Made by a program: the position numbers and the translations under genes
Notes under the pieces: generated by a model
Told to the model about the DNA's origin: nothing
The model's input: only the letters and a program-made list of their open reading frames with translations
The model's database searches: none
Shown: positions 1-10,266 of the stretch, piece by piece
Position numbering within the stretch: the first letter of the stretch is position 1
Layout: each line of letters starts with the position of its first letter
Origin: Limnephilus marmoratus
Lineage: Eukaryota; Arthropoda; Insecta; Trichoptera; Limnephilidae
Length of the DNA stretch: 64,000 nucleotides
Assembly: GCA_917880885.1 (NCBI GenBank)
Contig: OU862917.1
Location: 25,966,104 to 26,030,103 of the forward strand
Reading direction: 5' to 3'

Positions 1-981
1 ATTAGTTCAAACAAATCAATTGTATATGGTGTTCCTCAGGGTAGTGTTCTGGGTCCAATTTTATTTTTGTTATATATTAATGACCTCTGTAAACTGCCGT
101 TTTCTGGTTCTTCAATTGTATTTGCAGATGACACTGTTTTAGTGTTTGCTGGTGATACTTGGGATGATACGTATGCTAAGTGCGAGGCAGGATTAAGGGC
201 AGTCAAAAATTGGCTTGATCAAAACTTGTTAACCTTAAACATGAGCAAAACTAAATATATTACTTTTAGTATTTCTTCTGTAAATCAACCATCTTTGGAC
301 CGCTCTTTAAAAATACATTGTTGTGTACAGGAGTGTAATTGTCAATCTTTGGAAAGAGTAGACAATATCAAATATCTTGGCTTAATTATTGATAAAAATT
401 TAAAATGGAACAATCATATTACTATATTAACAAAAAAAATAAGAAAGCTAGCCTATATCTTCAAGACTCTAAGAAATATATTGGACAAAATTACACTAAG
501 AACTGTATACTATGCTCTTGTTCAATCAATGCTTTCATATAACGTTATTTGTTGGGGTTCTTGCCATAAGACTACTCAAGAGCCTTTAAATATTGCACAA
601 AAATTAATTTTAAAAATAATGTTCAAGAAAAGTTTTATGTATTCATCACAGTTACTATATAGCGAAAGCAAAATTATGACAATAAGGCGGTTGTACATAA
701 TACAGGCTCTCTGTAAATTTTTCAACAACATTATCACTGCGAAAAGATCTCAACAAGTGCGCATCACTAGATTGGGCTCTTCTTTAATGTATCAGCCGGT
801 ACATACCAAAACATCCTTTGGACAAAGAAGTTTTTCATATAAAGCTCCGTTGCTTTATAATATGCTCAATGAAAAAATAAAAACTATTGGTACATTACAT
901 TTATTCAAGAAAATGGTCAAAATATGTATAATAACTGAGAGTGATGGTTTTGGATTACCCATGTTGTCGCTTGTATCATAA
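1..981 (+). CDS. LINE ORF2 C-terminal part (jockey-like reverse transcriptase)
   Basis: The reading frame is open from the first base of the window, so the protein is cut by the left edge. It begins inside the RT palm with GVPQGSVLGPILFLLYIND, followed by the catalytic FADD box (about base 120) and the usual LINE thumb region (KYLGLIIDKNLKW, LSYNVICWGS). It would reverse-transcribe the element's own RNA. The stretch runs to a normal stop at 979-981 with no break, which suggests a fairly young copy. No RNase H or endonuclease part is visible. Clade assignment to the jockey superfamily is by motif order only. Confidence 0.85.
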   Translation: MSSNKSIVYGVPQGSVLGPILFLLYINDLCKLPFSGSSIVFADDTVLVFAGDTWDDTYAKCEAGLRAVKNWLDQNLLTLNMSKTKYITFSISSVNQPSLDRSLKIHCCVQECNCQSLERVDNIKYLGLIIDKNLKWNNHITILTKKIRKLAYIFKTLRNILDKITLRTVYYALVQSMLSYNVICWGSCHKTTQEPLNIAQKLILKIMFKKSFMYSSQLLYSESKIMTIRRLYIIQALCKFFNNIITAKRSQQVRITRLGSSLMYQPVHTKTSFGQRSFSYKAPLLYNMLNEKIKTIGTLHLFKKMVKICIITESDGFGLPMLSLVS

Positions 982-1241
982 ATCATTCTGGAATTCAGCT
1001 ATATTTCATACAATCCAAATTTAATAACTTAACTTATATATTATTATGTACTTTTTAATTTGCTTATTGTTATATTTTTTTGTAGGTTTATAATTATATT
1101 TTTATTTAGTTCATATGTATGTTTTTTGTTTAAATTACAATGTAAAACTGCATATCTCGATACAGGAATGCCCTAGTGAGATATGCAGCTTATGTTTCTC
1201 ATGAACTTCTTATTTGTTTCAATAAATAAATAAATAAATAA
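982..1241 (+). mobile_element. LINE 3' UTR with (AAAT)n tail
   Basis: This AT-rich stretch follows the RT stop codon and ends in five AAAT-type units at 1221-1241, the usual tail of jockey-like LINEs. It holds the hairpin at 1148-1188, which has relatives in four other LINE ends in this window. Confidence 0.75.
1148..1188 (+). other. LINE 3' UTR hairpin 1
   Basis: An 11-bp perfect stem (CTGCATATCTC with GAGATATGCAG) encloses a 19-nt loop GATACAGGAATGCCCTAGT. Inside the loop AGG and CCT can pair around a 5-nt apex. It lies about 35 nt upstream of the LINE tail. It probably acts in the RNA as a recognition site for the element's reverse transcriptase; that role is inferred. Confidence 0.6.
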
Positions 1242-1339
1242 TCGAACCTAAAACTTATTGGAGATGCCCAACACATCTCAAGTTGTCTAATATTGGAAGT
1301 TAAGAGATACAACACCAATTATACTATTTATTTGTACAT

Positions 1340-1592
1340 TGTAGGATCAGCTGGAGTGGGCTCTTGAACTCGGGTTCTTCGCGGGAAGTGGATTCTACTC
1401 CTACTTCTTTTCCAAATCGACTGCTCCCAGAGAACCCATTCCAGGTCTCGGACCCAAAAAACCGGAACTCAGAGCCGGACCCGGAATCCAAATGCCTCCA
1501 CCGGCACTCGCGAGTCGTGAGGGTTCTTGTCCGGGTTCGAGTTCTTGTGTACGTCCCGGTAGCCGCAACAGCATCCAGTCCGCACAAAGAGC
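1340..1592. other. GC-rich stretch, unassigned
   Basis: A GC-rich block with many imperfect CCGGAC/GGGTTC words on both strands. It gives low-complexity open frames (Arg-Thr repeats) in both directions, which I do not take as genes. It may be a decayed minisatellite. It sits directly left of a MITE. Confidence 0.3.
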
Positions 1593-1595
1593 TAA

Positions 1596-1703
1596 TGGAA
1601 CGTACCCATACTACGAGACCAACTTTTTGCAATTTTTAAACCCCCCCCCCCGGTGACCAAAATCCCCCCCCCTAAACGTGTCACATAGTATGGGTACGTT
1701 CCC
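1596..1703. mobile_element. PIF/Harbinger-like MITE, family A, copy 1 (short)
   Basis: The ends are inverted copies of GGGAACGTACCCATACTACG (left base changed) and are flanked on both sides by TAA (1593-1595, 1704-1706). The inside has C-tracts. It is shorter than the ~160-bp full copies because the middle is missing. The TWA duplication points to PIF/Harbinger; no transposase is present. Confidence 0.7.
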
Positions 1704-2082
1704 TAACTAGGATCCGGCAACTACTCCTAGAAATCGAATATTTTTAAAAGGAAGCACACACACCTCGGAGGCCTTCAACAAAATGCAGAACTTAGCAATC
1801 TCTAATTGCGACAGGATTTTGAAAACTCAGCGATTTGACTATACATATATGTGCTCGTATATCGACCATACTATACTAGTTCAAAGATAGTGAACCGAGT
1901 AGACAAATCGACGCCGTGCTATCTCATGATTCACAATCGTAATGACAGTATGTATAGTAAAAAGATAATTAATACCGGTTAAAACAAACATGGCATTCAG
2001 ATAATACGAAGACACTGAAAATCTTCTATTAAAATACTGATAAGTTTGTTTGTATAATGAACTAGGGGGTCATAATAGATAA

Positions 2083-2240
2083 GGGAACGTACCCATACTA
2101 CGTGACCAACTTTTTGCAATTTTTAACCCCCCCCCCCCCCGGTGATCAAAATCCTAAGCAACCCGCCGCTCATTTGTATGGAGCGTGACATTTTGAAGAC
2201 CCCCCCCCCTAAACGTGTCACGTAGTATGGGTACGTTCCC
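2083..2240. mobile_element. PIF/Harbinger-like MITE, family A, copy 2
   Basis: A full-length copy with ~25-bp terminal inverted repeats starting GGGAACGTACCC and a TAA duplication (2080-2082, 2241-2243). Two C-tracts of 9 or more bases flank an inner segment containing CCGCCGCTCATTTGTATGGA. It has no coding capacity and must be moved by a transposase in trans. Confidence 0.8.
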
Positions 2241-2606
2241 TAAGGGGTCAGGAGTCAATAATTAATAGCGGGTGCAACCGACAAGCAATTTGCTCACTTA
2301 GTTTCAAATCGTGAGCCTAATTCAGATTATGTTCAGTAAAGGTTGCATCATCAAAGGGAAGCTAAATTCAAGGTTTAGCTAAACTTATATATGACAACAC
2401 AGCAAACATTTTATATTTCCACTTCTATTCTGGTTTGTCCATTTTTAAGTAAATTAACAATTGATCCGCATTTTAAATGTTAAAATCGCTCACAGACAAG
2501 ACGTTCTTAAACATAATTGATTTTTTCTTTCTTTTTGATCATGTAAATAATATTCAAAAGTAGACAGAACATCGAAAAATGTCTTTACACATTTGATCCA
2601 ATAGGT

Positions 2607-3341
2607 CAGGGTTTCCCAAACTGTGTTCCGCGGAACCCTAGGGTTCCGCCGAACCTGTACAGGGGTTCCGCGACAATTTGTCGGAAAGTTTAATTTAATA
2701 TAATATACACATATTCATATTTCAACACAACTGATATTTCATTTATATAAATATTTCACAATAGTTCTTAAGTAGGTACTAGAACCCTTCCAGGTAGAGA
2801 GACTAAGCTTTATGGAAGTGGAAATAGCCGTTTACGGTGTTGTCGCAGTAAATCTTCATTTTACATACTTAATTAGCTTTGTACATCCTTGTTCGTAATT
2901 AGTCGAACTATAAACGCGCATGGTGTTGGTGAAAAAATCGTGTGAAATTAGTTAGAAATTAGTGGTTTTTTTGTTTTTTTTTATTAGTTTTTGTATACAT
3001 ACACATGTAACATAATCATGTGTAATTACACATGCAAAATTGATTAAAAAACTGTAAAACACATATATGTATACAACATATAACCTTTACGAGATTGAAA
3101 TTACTCGTGTGTAAAGGCAAGAACGTAGAGAAGTTTATTAAAAATTAAAAATTATAACACAAATATATACGTGCATAGATACATATATTACTTATATTGT
3201 TTATATACTTAATAAAATAATGTGTAATACCTTTTTTAATTTTTATTAGGAATTACCCAATCTAAAAAATGAACCAAGTGTTCCGTTAAAATTTACGGGT
3301 TTGCAAAGTGTTCCATTGCAGACAAAGTTTGGGAAGCCCTG
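2607..3341. mobile_element. Non-autonomous hAT element (TSD CAATAGGT)
   Basis: The left end CAGGGTTTCCCAAACT and the right end AGTTTGGGAAGCCCTG are inverted repeats. An exact 8-bp duplication, CAATAGGT, lies at 2599-2606 and 3342-3349. CAG/CTG ends with 8-bp duplications are the hAT signature. The 735-bp interior is AT-rich, contains TTCCGCGG-type subterminal repeats and has no transposase reading frame. Confidence 0.88.
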
Positions 3342-3545
3342 CAATAGGTGATAACACTAAGATAAAACTAATAATGGAATTAAAAATGCTTATTACCACG
3401 ATGTTGCTTCGCTTAAGTACCTACACATAAATATTAACCAATAAAAATTATATTGTGATTATTATTTAATCAGGGCTAATAATATAACTATAAGTTCATC
3501 TTTATTTTAAATTTTATAATTAAAACCTCAAATTGTAATATTTAG

Positions 3546-3738
3546 TTAAATGAAGACAATATTAGCGAAACTCAATCGAAAATCTGGAAACAGAAAAATC
3601 AGAAAAAGGAATTGGCACCTCTGGGACTCGACCTTCTGCTTTCCGGGCCACTGCGCTAACCTCGAGTCCCAGAGGTGCCAATATCTTTTTCTGTTTCCTT
3701 ATTTTCGATTGAGTTTCGCTAATATTGTCTTCATTTAA
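3546..3738. repeat. Near-perfect palindrome with tRNA-like core
   Basis: Two arms of about 80 bp (TTAAATGAAGACAATATTAG at the outside; GGCACCTCTGGGACTCGA at the inside) are almost exact inverted copies. The loop, read on the minus strand, starts GGTTAGCGCAGTGG, a good Pol III A-box/D-arm, and runs into GGTCGAGTCCC, a B-box/T-arm. It looks like a tRNA-derived SINE head that was duplicated head-to-head. The open reading frame across it is a by-product of the symmetry. Confidence 0.65.
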
Positions 3739-3749
3739 TTAAATATAAG

Positions 3750-4308
3750 TTTTTCAATTTATTTAAGAAAGTTGCCAATTTAACAATGATGATATGTCAA
3801 TTAAAATAAATAAATAAATGGGCAGGTATAATACTGAAAATTATATTATACGTATTATTTATAAAATATGAACAATTCAGCAAAGCGCGCAACTCCGGCA
3901 AATAATTGAGGTTAAGGGCATTTGCATTGGAAAGAATGAAGCTGCATTGATTGTAGACCAACCATCGTGAGATATTTTGAATTGCAGCGATTGCGTGCTG
4001 GATTTTCGAAAGGCTCCGCAGTCTCGAAAAGACTCGGTCAATTAATTATAAAGGACAATTATGCCGGTCCTTGTTCTCAATTTCTGGGATATTTTACATA
4101 CTGAATTAGTCTTTGGCAATATTTCAGAATTTTCACAAAAACACCGAGGTCCGAATTTAAAATTTAAATCTGAATTAGGAAGCGACCCACCGATATTTTT
4201 ATCCGCATTATTGGTAATTGAACCTTTAATTTCCGGATGTTAAAGGTCATAATATTTAACGCCCTATACCTACATAACACCTCTGTCCAAGTTTCAACAA
4301 TCACTTAT
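3750..4308. other. Unassigned AT-rich interval
   Basis: I see no gene, tRNA or clear repeat end here. Around 3890-4060 the text (GGAAAGAATGAAGCTGC, GATTGCGTGCTGGATTTTCG) resembles decayed transposase-type DNA, but no frame holds up. Confidence 0.2.
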
Positions 4309-4316
4309 TGAAGAAT

Positions 4317-4831
4317 CAGCCCCGGATGCGTATATCCAAAACCTATAATGGTTCAGTCGGTAGCGAAAATTTAAATTTTCGATATCAAAATTTAAATATT
4401 TAGAAATAAAATTATTCATTTCTAATACACACATTGGAAAGATTATTTTAACCAGATTTTAGAACTATTATTGTTTTTTCAAAGTGATAAAAAATAACCA
4501 ATATAGAGGTGTATTTTAAATGTAAATTGTCGCTACCGCGACTGAACCGGTATTAGGTTTTTTCAAACCGTGGCAGAACTTGATAGTGGCGCCCCCTATG
4601 GTGGGGAGAGGCGGGGCTACCGAAATACGTGGAATTTTCGCAAACATGATATCCAACGCCCTCACTGTGCCATCTCAACGCCCCATAATTTTCTCTGGGT
4701 CTTCTACTGCCCCCCTGAAAGACTCAAGTTTTTTTTTCTTTAATCAAACAATATAAATTATGATTTTGGCGTCCCCTAAAACTGCCGCCCCGGGGTAGGC
4801 TCCCCGGTTTTTCCCCCTAGATCCGGGGCTG
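4317..4831. mobile_element. Non-autonomous hAT element (TSD TGAAGAAT) with nested MITE
   Basis: Perfect 11-bp ends CAGCCCCGGAT / ATCCGGGGCTG are flanked by the exact 8-bp duplication TGAAGAAT (4309-4316, 4832-4839). The left part holds a second inverted-repeat element (4338-4562). At about 4655-4730 lies sequence matching, in reverse, the left part of the hAT-like repeat seen at 14978 and 38989, so the families are related or nested. Confidence 0.85.
4338..4562. mobile_element. Inverted-repeat MITE, family F, copy 1
   Basis: The ends AACCTATAATGGTTCAGTCG and, inverted, AACCTAATACCGGTTCAGTC bracket an AT-rich core. A second copy lies at 10267-10487 and keeps the same core (ATTGGAAAGATTATTTT and CCAATATAGAGGTG). 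It is nested in the hAT element. Confidence 0.65.
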
Positions 4832-5148
4832 TGAAGAATCTTAAAGTTTAATTAATATTTCTAAACATCTATCTCATTATAGTATTTACGATGCGAGCTG
4901 AAAAAAGTTGTGTTTACCTTCCTATTTCATATTATTTTGAAATTCCAGACAAAAAATCAGTGCAATTTTCATAACACAAATACGAACTCACTGTTCGACC
5001 GTTTTTAGGTGAGACACATGAACAAATTTTCTGCCATAATAAATTGAGAACTTGTAGAAATCTTCGGTTGAATATATTTTTCCTATATTCACCTTCTTTT
5101 CCTCTTATAAAAAGAAGATTTTTTCGAAACCAGAGTTTAATTTAATAA

Positions 5149-5415
5149 GGGGCCATCCACAAATTAAGTCACACTTTAAGGGCGGGGGCGGGGAGTGGAG
5201 AAGTGTAACAAGGCATGTGGGGGGTCATCAGCTCTGTGACGTCACATGTACAAAAAAATTTTGAACTACTGTTTTGATTATTTTTAGATGTAAAATTGCA
5301 AAATATGTGATGTCACCGACGATGTGTGACAAGAGACGGGGAGGGGGGGGGGGGGGGGGGGAAGGGAGGGTCAAAAAATCATGAAATTCGTGTGACGTAA
5401 TTTATGGATGGCCAC
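5149..5415. mobile_element. MITE, family C, copy 1
   Basis: The ends are inverted copies of GGGGCCATCCACAAATTAAG / GTAATTTATGGATGGCC, with internal CGTCAC words and a 22-bp G-tract at about 5340-5361. A second copy is at 15480-15725. TAA stands at the left flank; the right flank is unclear. The layout (GTCAC ends plus G-tracts) resembles families A and B. Confidence 0.65.
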
Positions 5416-6055
5416 TTTAAAGTTAGCGTTAAAATATTTTTACACTATTGTATATTTTTTTTTTTCACTAAAGTCGTATTGCAAATTGCAACACAGATGA
5501 ACGCTGAAAGAAATATGATTGCTAAAAGAAAAATGAACGCTAGAACAAAACCGAAAACCCTTAAAAATAAAATAAAACAGCGGCTGTAGTAAAAACGAGG
5601 AACAGTATATACCGGGACACGAAGATCATGAAATAGGTCACAAGTCACCGTGTTGAAATATTAAGGAGAAAGAGCTATAAAGGCGCTATTTTCAGTGTAA
5701 GGGGAGGGCGGCACTATTAGACGGAATAATATATATGAGAGCTGTTCCAGGGAGCTCGCGCTCTCATGTCGGTTAAACGCTTTATTTGCCGTCGTATCTT
5801 GTTTTAGGGTTTAAAGTTCTACATATTTTTTAGAATGCACCAACCCTGCGTATCTAATCGACTGGTTGTGGGTTTACAATGAACACAAATTTGAATTTTG
5901 TTGATAATTCAGACGAATCAAGTTACAATTGAAATCATCGAATAAATCGCCTTGATACGAGGTATTCAATCAACGCGTGAGTAAAAAATGTAGAATATGC
6001 CAACCGTGTATCAAATTGACTAATTGTGGCTCTACTCTGAACCTGAAAACAGTTT

Positions 6056-6733
6056 TTAAGAGGGTATAACCAGAGAAAACCGGAAATATGTCATTTTTAA
6101 ATCAAATTTTAGATATATTGACTCCTTTCTACAAAAAATTATAAATTTGATTTCGAAAGATTGTTCCTTTATCTGGTAAACGCTCGTTTTAAATTTCAGA
6201 AAAAATGTTTATTTTTAGTATAGGTTATACCATAGGTCGTTGGCAGATTTGTTAAATTTTCAAACGAAAAATCATACTATTTTACAAGACATATTTCATA
6301 CCATGTAATCATACATTATTGTAAATCAATACGTTATCTAGTAAACGCATGTTTCAAAATTTTAATTTTAGTTCAAATAAAATCATAAAAAATATACGAA
6401 CACTTCATATTTACAAATTAATATTTTTCAATTTTTTTTTTACATTATTATTTTGCTTAGACATTATTGAAAAATGATAAAACTTATGAACAAAAAAAAA
6501 TTACAAAAAGCACATACTTTTAATAGTTTTATCATCACGCCTTTCAGCATTTTTGGATGTAGGTATAAATTAAAGCAAATTTGGAATGAAATGAAATCGA
6601 TATTGAGTTATAATTTTAAAAAGCTGGTACGGAGAATAATTAATCTTTCTCATTGGAATGTCCCTGTACGATCGTAAGAACATCTTTCGACGAAATGTGG
6701 ATTTTCGGCCGCTAGCTGGTTAAAGACCCTCAA
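6056..6733. mobile_element. TTAA-flanked inverted-repeat element, family H, copy 1
   Basis: It begins TTAAGAGGGTATAACC and ends with the inverse GGTTAAAGACCCTCAA. A second copy at 8257-8977 is flanked by TTAA on both sides. A TTAA target suggests the piggyBac superfamily, but the ends are not typical and no transposase frame is present. The element sits inside a tandem unit. Confidence 0.55.
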
Positions 6734-6907
6734 TAATTCAGTCGAATGAAGTCGTAATCGAGATAATTGAATGAATCGCCCAGATACGAGATATTCAATG
6801 ATAAAACGGGTTGTAGAATGTACCAACCCTGCGTATCAAATTGACTAGTCGTGGCACTGCACTGCCCTGAACACGCTTTTGAATTTTATGGATAATTTAG
6901 ACAAATT

Positions 6908-7255
6908 TTTTTATTTATTTTTTTTTTTTTTACATGAGCTCCACACAGGAGGCCCTGAGGAAAATAATTTCCCTCAGGGCCTATGTCATCTTTGAGGATG
7001 CTGTGTGGAGGGTTTTTTTTAAGGAAAGGAAGGAGAGGAGAGTTCTGGGAAGGAAAAGGATTTAAGGGGTGGGTAGGAATCTGGGGTTCAGTATGTCCTG
7101 GTCATCCGCCTTCAAGACCGAGACAAACCTCACCCCATGAACCCGGGCACCCCTGCTAAATCACCAAACGTAGCGAACCACTTGGGGTGACCTATGGCAG
7201 AGGTGTTGGTTATCCAATAAAGGTTCCCGGGGCGGCGGTACCCATTCCCGCCTCC
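6908..7255 (-). mobile_element. SINE family S2, copy a
   Basis: Read on the minus strand, this ~345-bp element starts GGGAGGCGGGAATGGGTACC, passes GTTCGCTACGTTTGGTGATT, and ends in a hairpin (GGCCCTGAGG / CCTCAGGGCC region) plus poly(A) (T-run 6908-6931 on the plus strand). It is flanked by CAAATT at 6902-6907 and 7256-7261. Its 3' tail matches the end of the LINE at 62144-64000, which probably supplies the enzymes. Confidence 0.8.
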
Positions 7256-7330
7256 CAAATTGAAGTTGTAATCGAGATAATCGAATGAATCGCCTGGATA
7301 CGAGATATTGAATGATATAATTATCCACAG

Positions 7331-7479
7331 AGTTCTATACCTGTATTAAAGATGGATAAATATGGGGATATTATGTATAAATTTAATAAAATTATGTATC
7401 GTACAACTGAAAATATTCAAGAATTTTACGACTACGACATTCCTTCTGCTCGCGAGTACCTTCAGAAGCGGACTCAGAT
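7331..7479. other. Short unassigned interval with a 46-codon frame
   Basis: A small plus-strand frame at 7353-7493 (MDKYGDIMYKFNKIMYRTTE...) uses ordinary codons and ends just inside the next element. I do not recognise it. It may be a broken gene piece or chance. Confidence 0.2.
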
Positions 7480-7792
7480 TAGAGATGGTTGATACCTGAA
7501 ATGGGATGTCACTGCGATTCCAGTTTCCGGAGACCGATATGCAACCGGCTCTTTATCCAGTTACTTGTGAAACCGGGGGGTTAGCTAGAGAAATTCTGAG
7601 AAAATGGAACCGGTTCCTCAAAAATTCTAAATACATTCTTTCTTTTTTTTTAAACAATTTTTGAAATATTAATAAATAATCTGAAAAATCCGGTTCCAAA
7701 AATAACCCCTTCCCGAACAAATAATGTCGACGGTTCCAGTGACAACAAAAGAATCGATTCCTTTTAGCCGGCAGGTATATCTACCATCTCTA
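7480..7792. mobile_element. Inverted-repeat MITE with TAGAGATGG ends
   Basis: The left end TAGAGATGGTTGATACCTG and the right end, inverted, TAGAGATGGTAGATATACCTG match over ~20 bp. Such TAGAGATG ends occur in hAT-type elements, but I find only AGAT as a shared flank, not a full 8-bp duplication. Confidence 0.6.
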
Positions 7793-7934
7793 AGATCACC
7801 TTCAGAATTACCACAAAGCAGTGGTTTTATTAAGCTTAACGAGTATTATCAGATTTCACAACGGCCAGCTTGGTGGGATGGGTAATATATATTATGTAAT
7901 CATCTCACACTATTAACATTGATTTAAAAGTTGC

Positions 7935-8165
7935 AGATTGGCCCTCTTTGGCATCATTTGGTGGATGTTCGTTTGAGGAATGGATTTATACGTCCGTCAC
8001 TCCTGAACACACCGATCTCCAGATTCCTAACCACCCCTCATACTTTTTTCCTTCCCAGAACTTCCTATCCTTCCTTCCCTAAAAAAGACCCTCCACAGAG
8101 CAATCCCCTAAGATGACATAGGCCCTGAGGGAAATTATTTTCGTCAGGGCTTCCTGTGTGGAGAA
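7935..8165 (+). mobile_element. SINE family S2, copy c (5'-truncated)
   Basis: It carries the 3' two thirds of the S2 consensus, from CGTCCGTCACTCCTGAACAC through CCTTCCCAGAACTTC to the terminal hairpin (GGCCCTGAGG...) and TCCTGTGTGGAG. The head seen in the copies at 6908 and 19599 is absent. Confidence 0.7.
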
Positions 8166-8256
8166 AAATACCATTCTAACTGCCCGAAAACAATTGAAAT
8201 TTTTTGTTGTCTTCCCCAGCGAACATCAATAAAAGTTGAGTTAAGAGTCAGTGTTG

Positions 8257-8977
8257 TTAAGAGGGCATTACCAGAGAAAGCCGGAAATACGTCATTTTCA
8301 AAAAAGTTTTTAGACGTATTGACTCTTTTCCACAAAAAATTATAAATGGATTTCGAAAGATTGTTCTTTTATCTAGCATTTGCATGTAATAAATTTTTAG
8401 ATTTTTTTTTAATTTTTAGTATAATAAGGTTATTCCATAGGTCGTTGGCAGATTTGTTAAATTTTCAAAAAAGTTTTTGTATTATACCACACCCATTTCA
8501 AATAATGTAATCATGCAGTAAAATAAATCAATACATTATCTAGCAAAGTTATGTATTAGAATTTTAATTTTAGTTTCAATAAAATCATTAAAAAATATGT
8601 ACGTACATGTGTTTCTTGACGAAAATTGGTCCATTTGTGTATTTATTTGCGCACTTACAAACTAATATATTTCAGATTTTTTTAACAGTCTTATTAAATT
8701 TAGACATTACTGAAAAATGATAAATACTTATAATCAAAAAATAATTACAAAAAGTACACTATTTTAATAGTTTTATCATCACGCCTTTCAGCATTTTTGG
8801 ATGAAGGTATAAATTAAAGCTAATTTGGATTGAAATAAATTCGATATTGAGTTATAATTTTAAAAAGCTGGTACGGAGAATAATCGATCTTTCTCATTGT
8901 AACCGCCCTGCATGATCGGAAGAACGACTTTCGACGAAATGTGGATTTTCGTCCGCTGGCTGGTTAAACGCTCTTAA
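8257..8977. mobile_element. TTAA-flanked inverted-repeat element, family H, copy 2
   Basis: It is colinear with 6056-6733 over its whole length, including the conserved CTTTCAGCATTTTTGGATG and AAAAAGCTGGTACGGAGAAT blocks. Both ends carry TTAA (8257-8260, 8974-8977). No coding capacity is seen. Confidence 0.6.
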
Positions 8978-10260
8978 TGTTTGCATAGCGAAGCAGCTGT
9001 TAAAATTCTATAAAAATACTGTTTTATAGGTATTGGGAACCGGTCACCGGGGCGGCTGCCCAGATTGTCCAGGCACACAACACGCTACTGCGTCCAAGCC
9101 TCCCACGTCAATGCGCACAATAATAACAACTATAAATATATTACTATAACGTTATCAGTAGCTTCTCACGCCTTGCGGACCAATAATGACCGCCGATCTA
9201 AAAATAAGCAAGCTATTTATTTAATGTTACTCTGCCGTTACAAGGTCGGTTGAGGAAAGGCTCTGCCGCGTCGTGATGCAACTAAACAACCTTAGACCAG
9301 ACCTGCGGAACACAACAGTAATATTGCAATGAGTACTGACTGTGATAACATTTTAATTCAATAAACAAAACTGACCCCTATTCTCATTGCTAGGAGTCAC
9401 TGAACCTCTCCAGTTTTAGGAATGATGTGAGGATGAATGTGGTAGAGGACTTCCCAACCGTCCTCCTCACCATCATAAATGCACTATTCTACTGCAGCGG
9501 AACTACATTGCCCACTCTCCGAAACAACGATTTCACAGTATGGGAAATAAGTACTTAGGTGATGTTGACATATTTAATATCAACTTGGCAAGTTTTGTGG
9601 AACTTGTAAAATATTTATTTCAACACCATTCCTAAACGTATTTCTAATGCTGTATTTCTATATTTTTATGACTTGTACGTATTTTTTACCTGATTTTTTT
9701 TTGTTATTTCTTTATTTGTTTCAACATTTATCTGTCATGAATTAATTGTGCTACCAATCATGTAAAAGCCCCCTGGGCGTTAAATATAAAAAAAACCGTC
9801 TTCAATAATCATAATATGTACTTATGATTGATATGGCGCCATATATGTGAAATATCACCTCAATAGCGCTTAACAAGGCTAGAAAATAACAAAAAAACTA
9901 AGACTTGTATTGTCAAAAATATTTAAAATTTCTCTACTTATGTTTAGAACCACACCCTTCCTTCTCCCATGAACTTCACAACATAGTTACCGAATACATT
10001 GGTACCTATGGCTCCTAGCAATTGGGACTCCTCAAGTGCCAAATTCACACAATAAAGAAGAAACGGAATGTAGAGAAATGGGTAGAGAAAGAGATTCAAA
10101 ATCAAAGATAATGGAGTGGTTTGTAAAAAAAATTTCAACAGAGTTTTAGGACAGACAGTCAATGAGGTAGTTTTTTTGCACAATGGTAATAACAAAATCA
10201 AAAATACTGCAGTTGGCAGTTTAACGTAATTTAAAATAGCGCGGGTGAAACCGGGCAGCG
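8978..10260. other. Unassigned interval
   Basis: No supported gene. Around 9020-9300 the GC content rises (GAACCGGTCACCGGGGCGGC). The stretch 9600-9800 ends in GGCGTTAAATATAAAAAAA and could be an unrecognised LINE 3' end. A minus-strand 85-codon frame at 9944-10201 is rich in Leu and Phe and shows no known motif. Confidence 0.25.
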
Positions 10261-10266
10261 TATTTA

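Larger units (their letters stand above)
5831..7330. repeat. Tandem array of ~160-bp units, broken by two insertions
   Basis: Units begin with TAGAATGYACCAACCCTGCG at 5831, 5991 and 6813 and contain GAATCGCCTGGATACGAG at about 5948, 6774 and 7289. The second unit is split by the TTAA element at 6056-6733 and the third by the SINE at 6908-7255. The intact first unit shows what the empty sites looked like, so both insertions can be read directly. Confidence 0.7.

Noticed and set aside
1324..1639. Opposed ~100-codon frames with Arg-Thr and Arg-Val repeats
   Set aside because: They shadow each other in a GC-rich low-complexity stretch with no recognisable domain.
3550..3738. 62-codon frame
   Set aside because: It spans the palindrome; symmetry of the arms explains the open frame.
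9944..10201. 85-codon minus-strand frame rich in Leu/Phe
   Set aside because: It resembles a membrane segment only by composition; no conserved motif or gene context.
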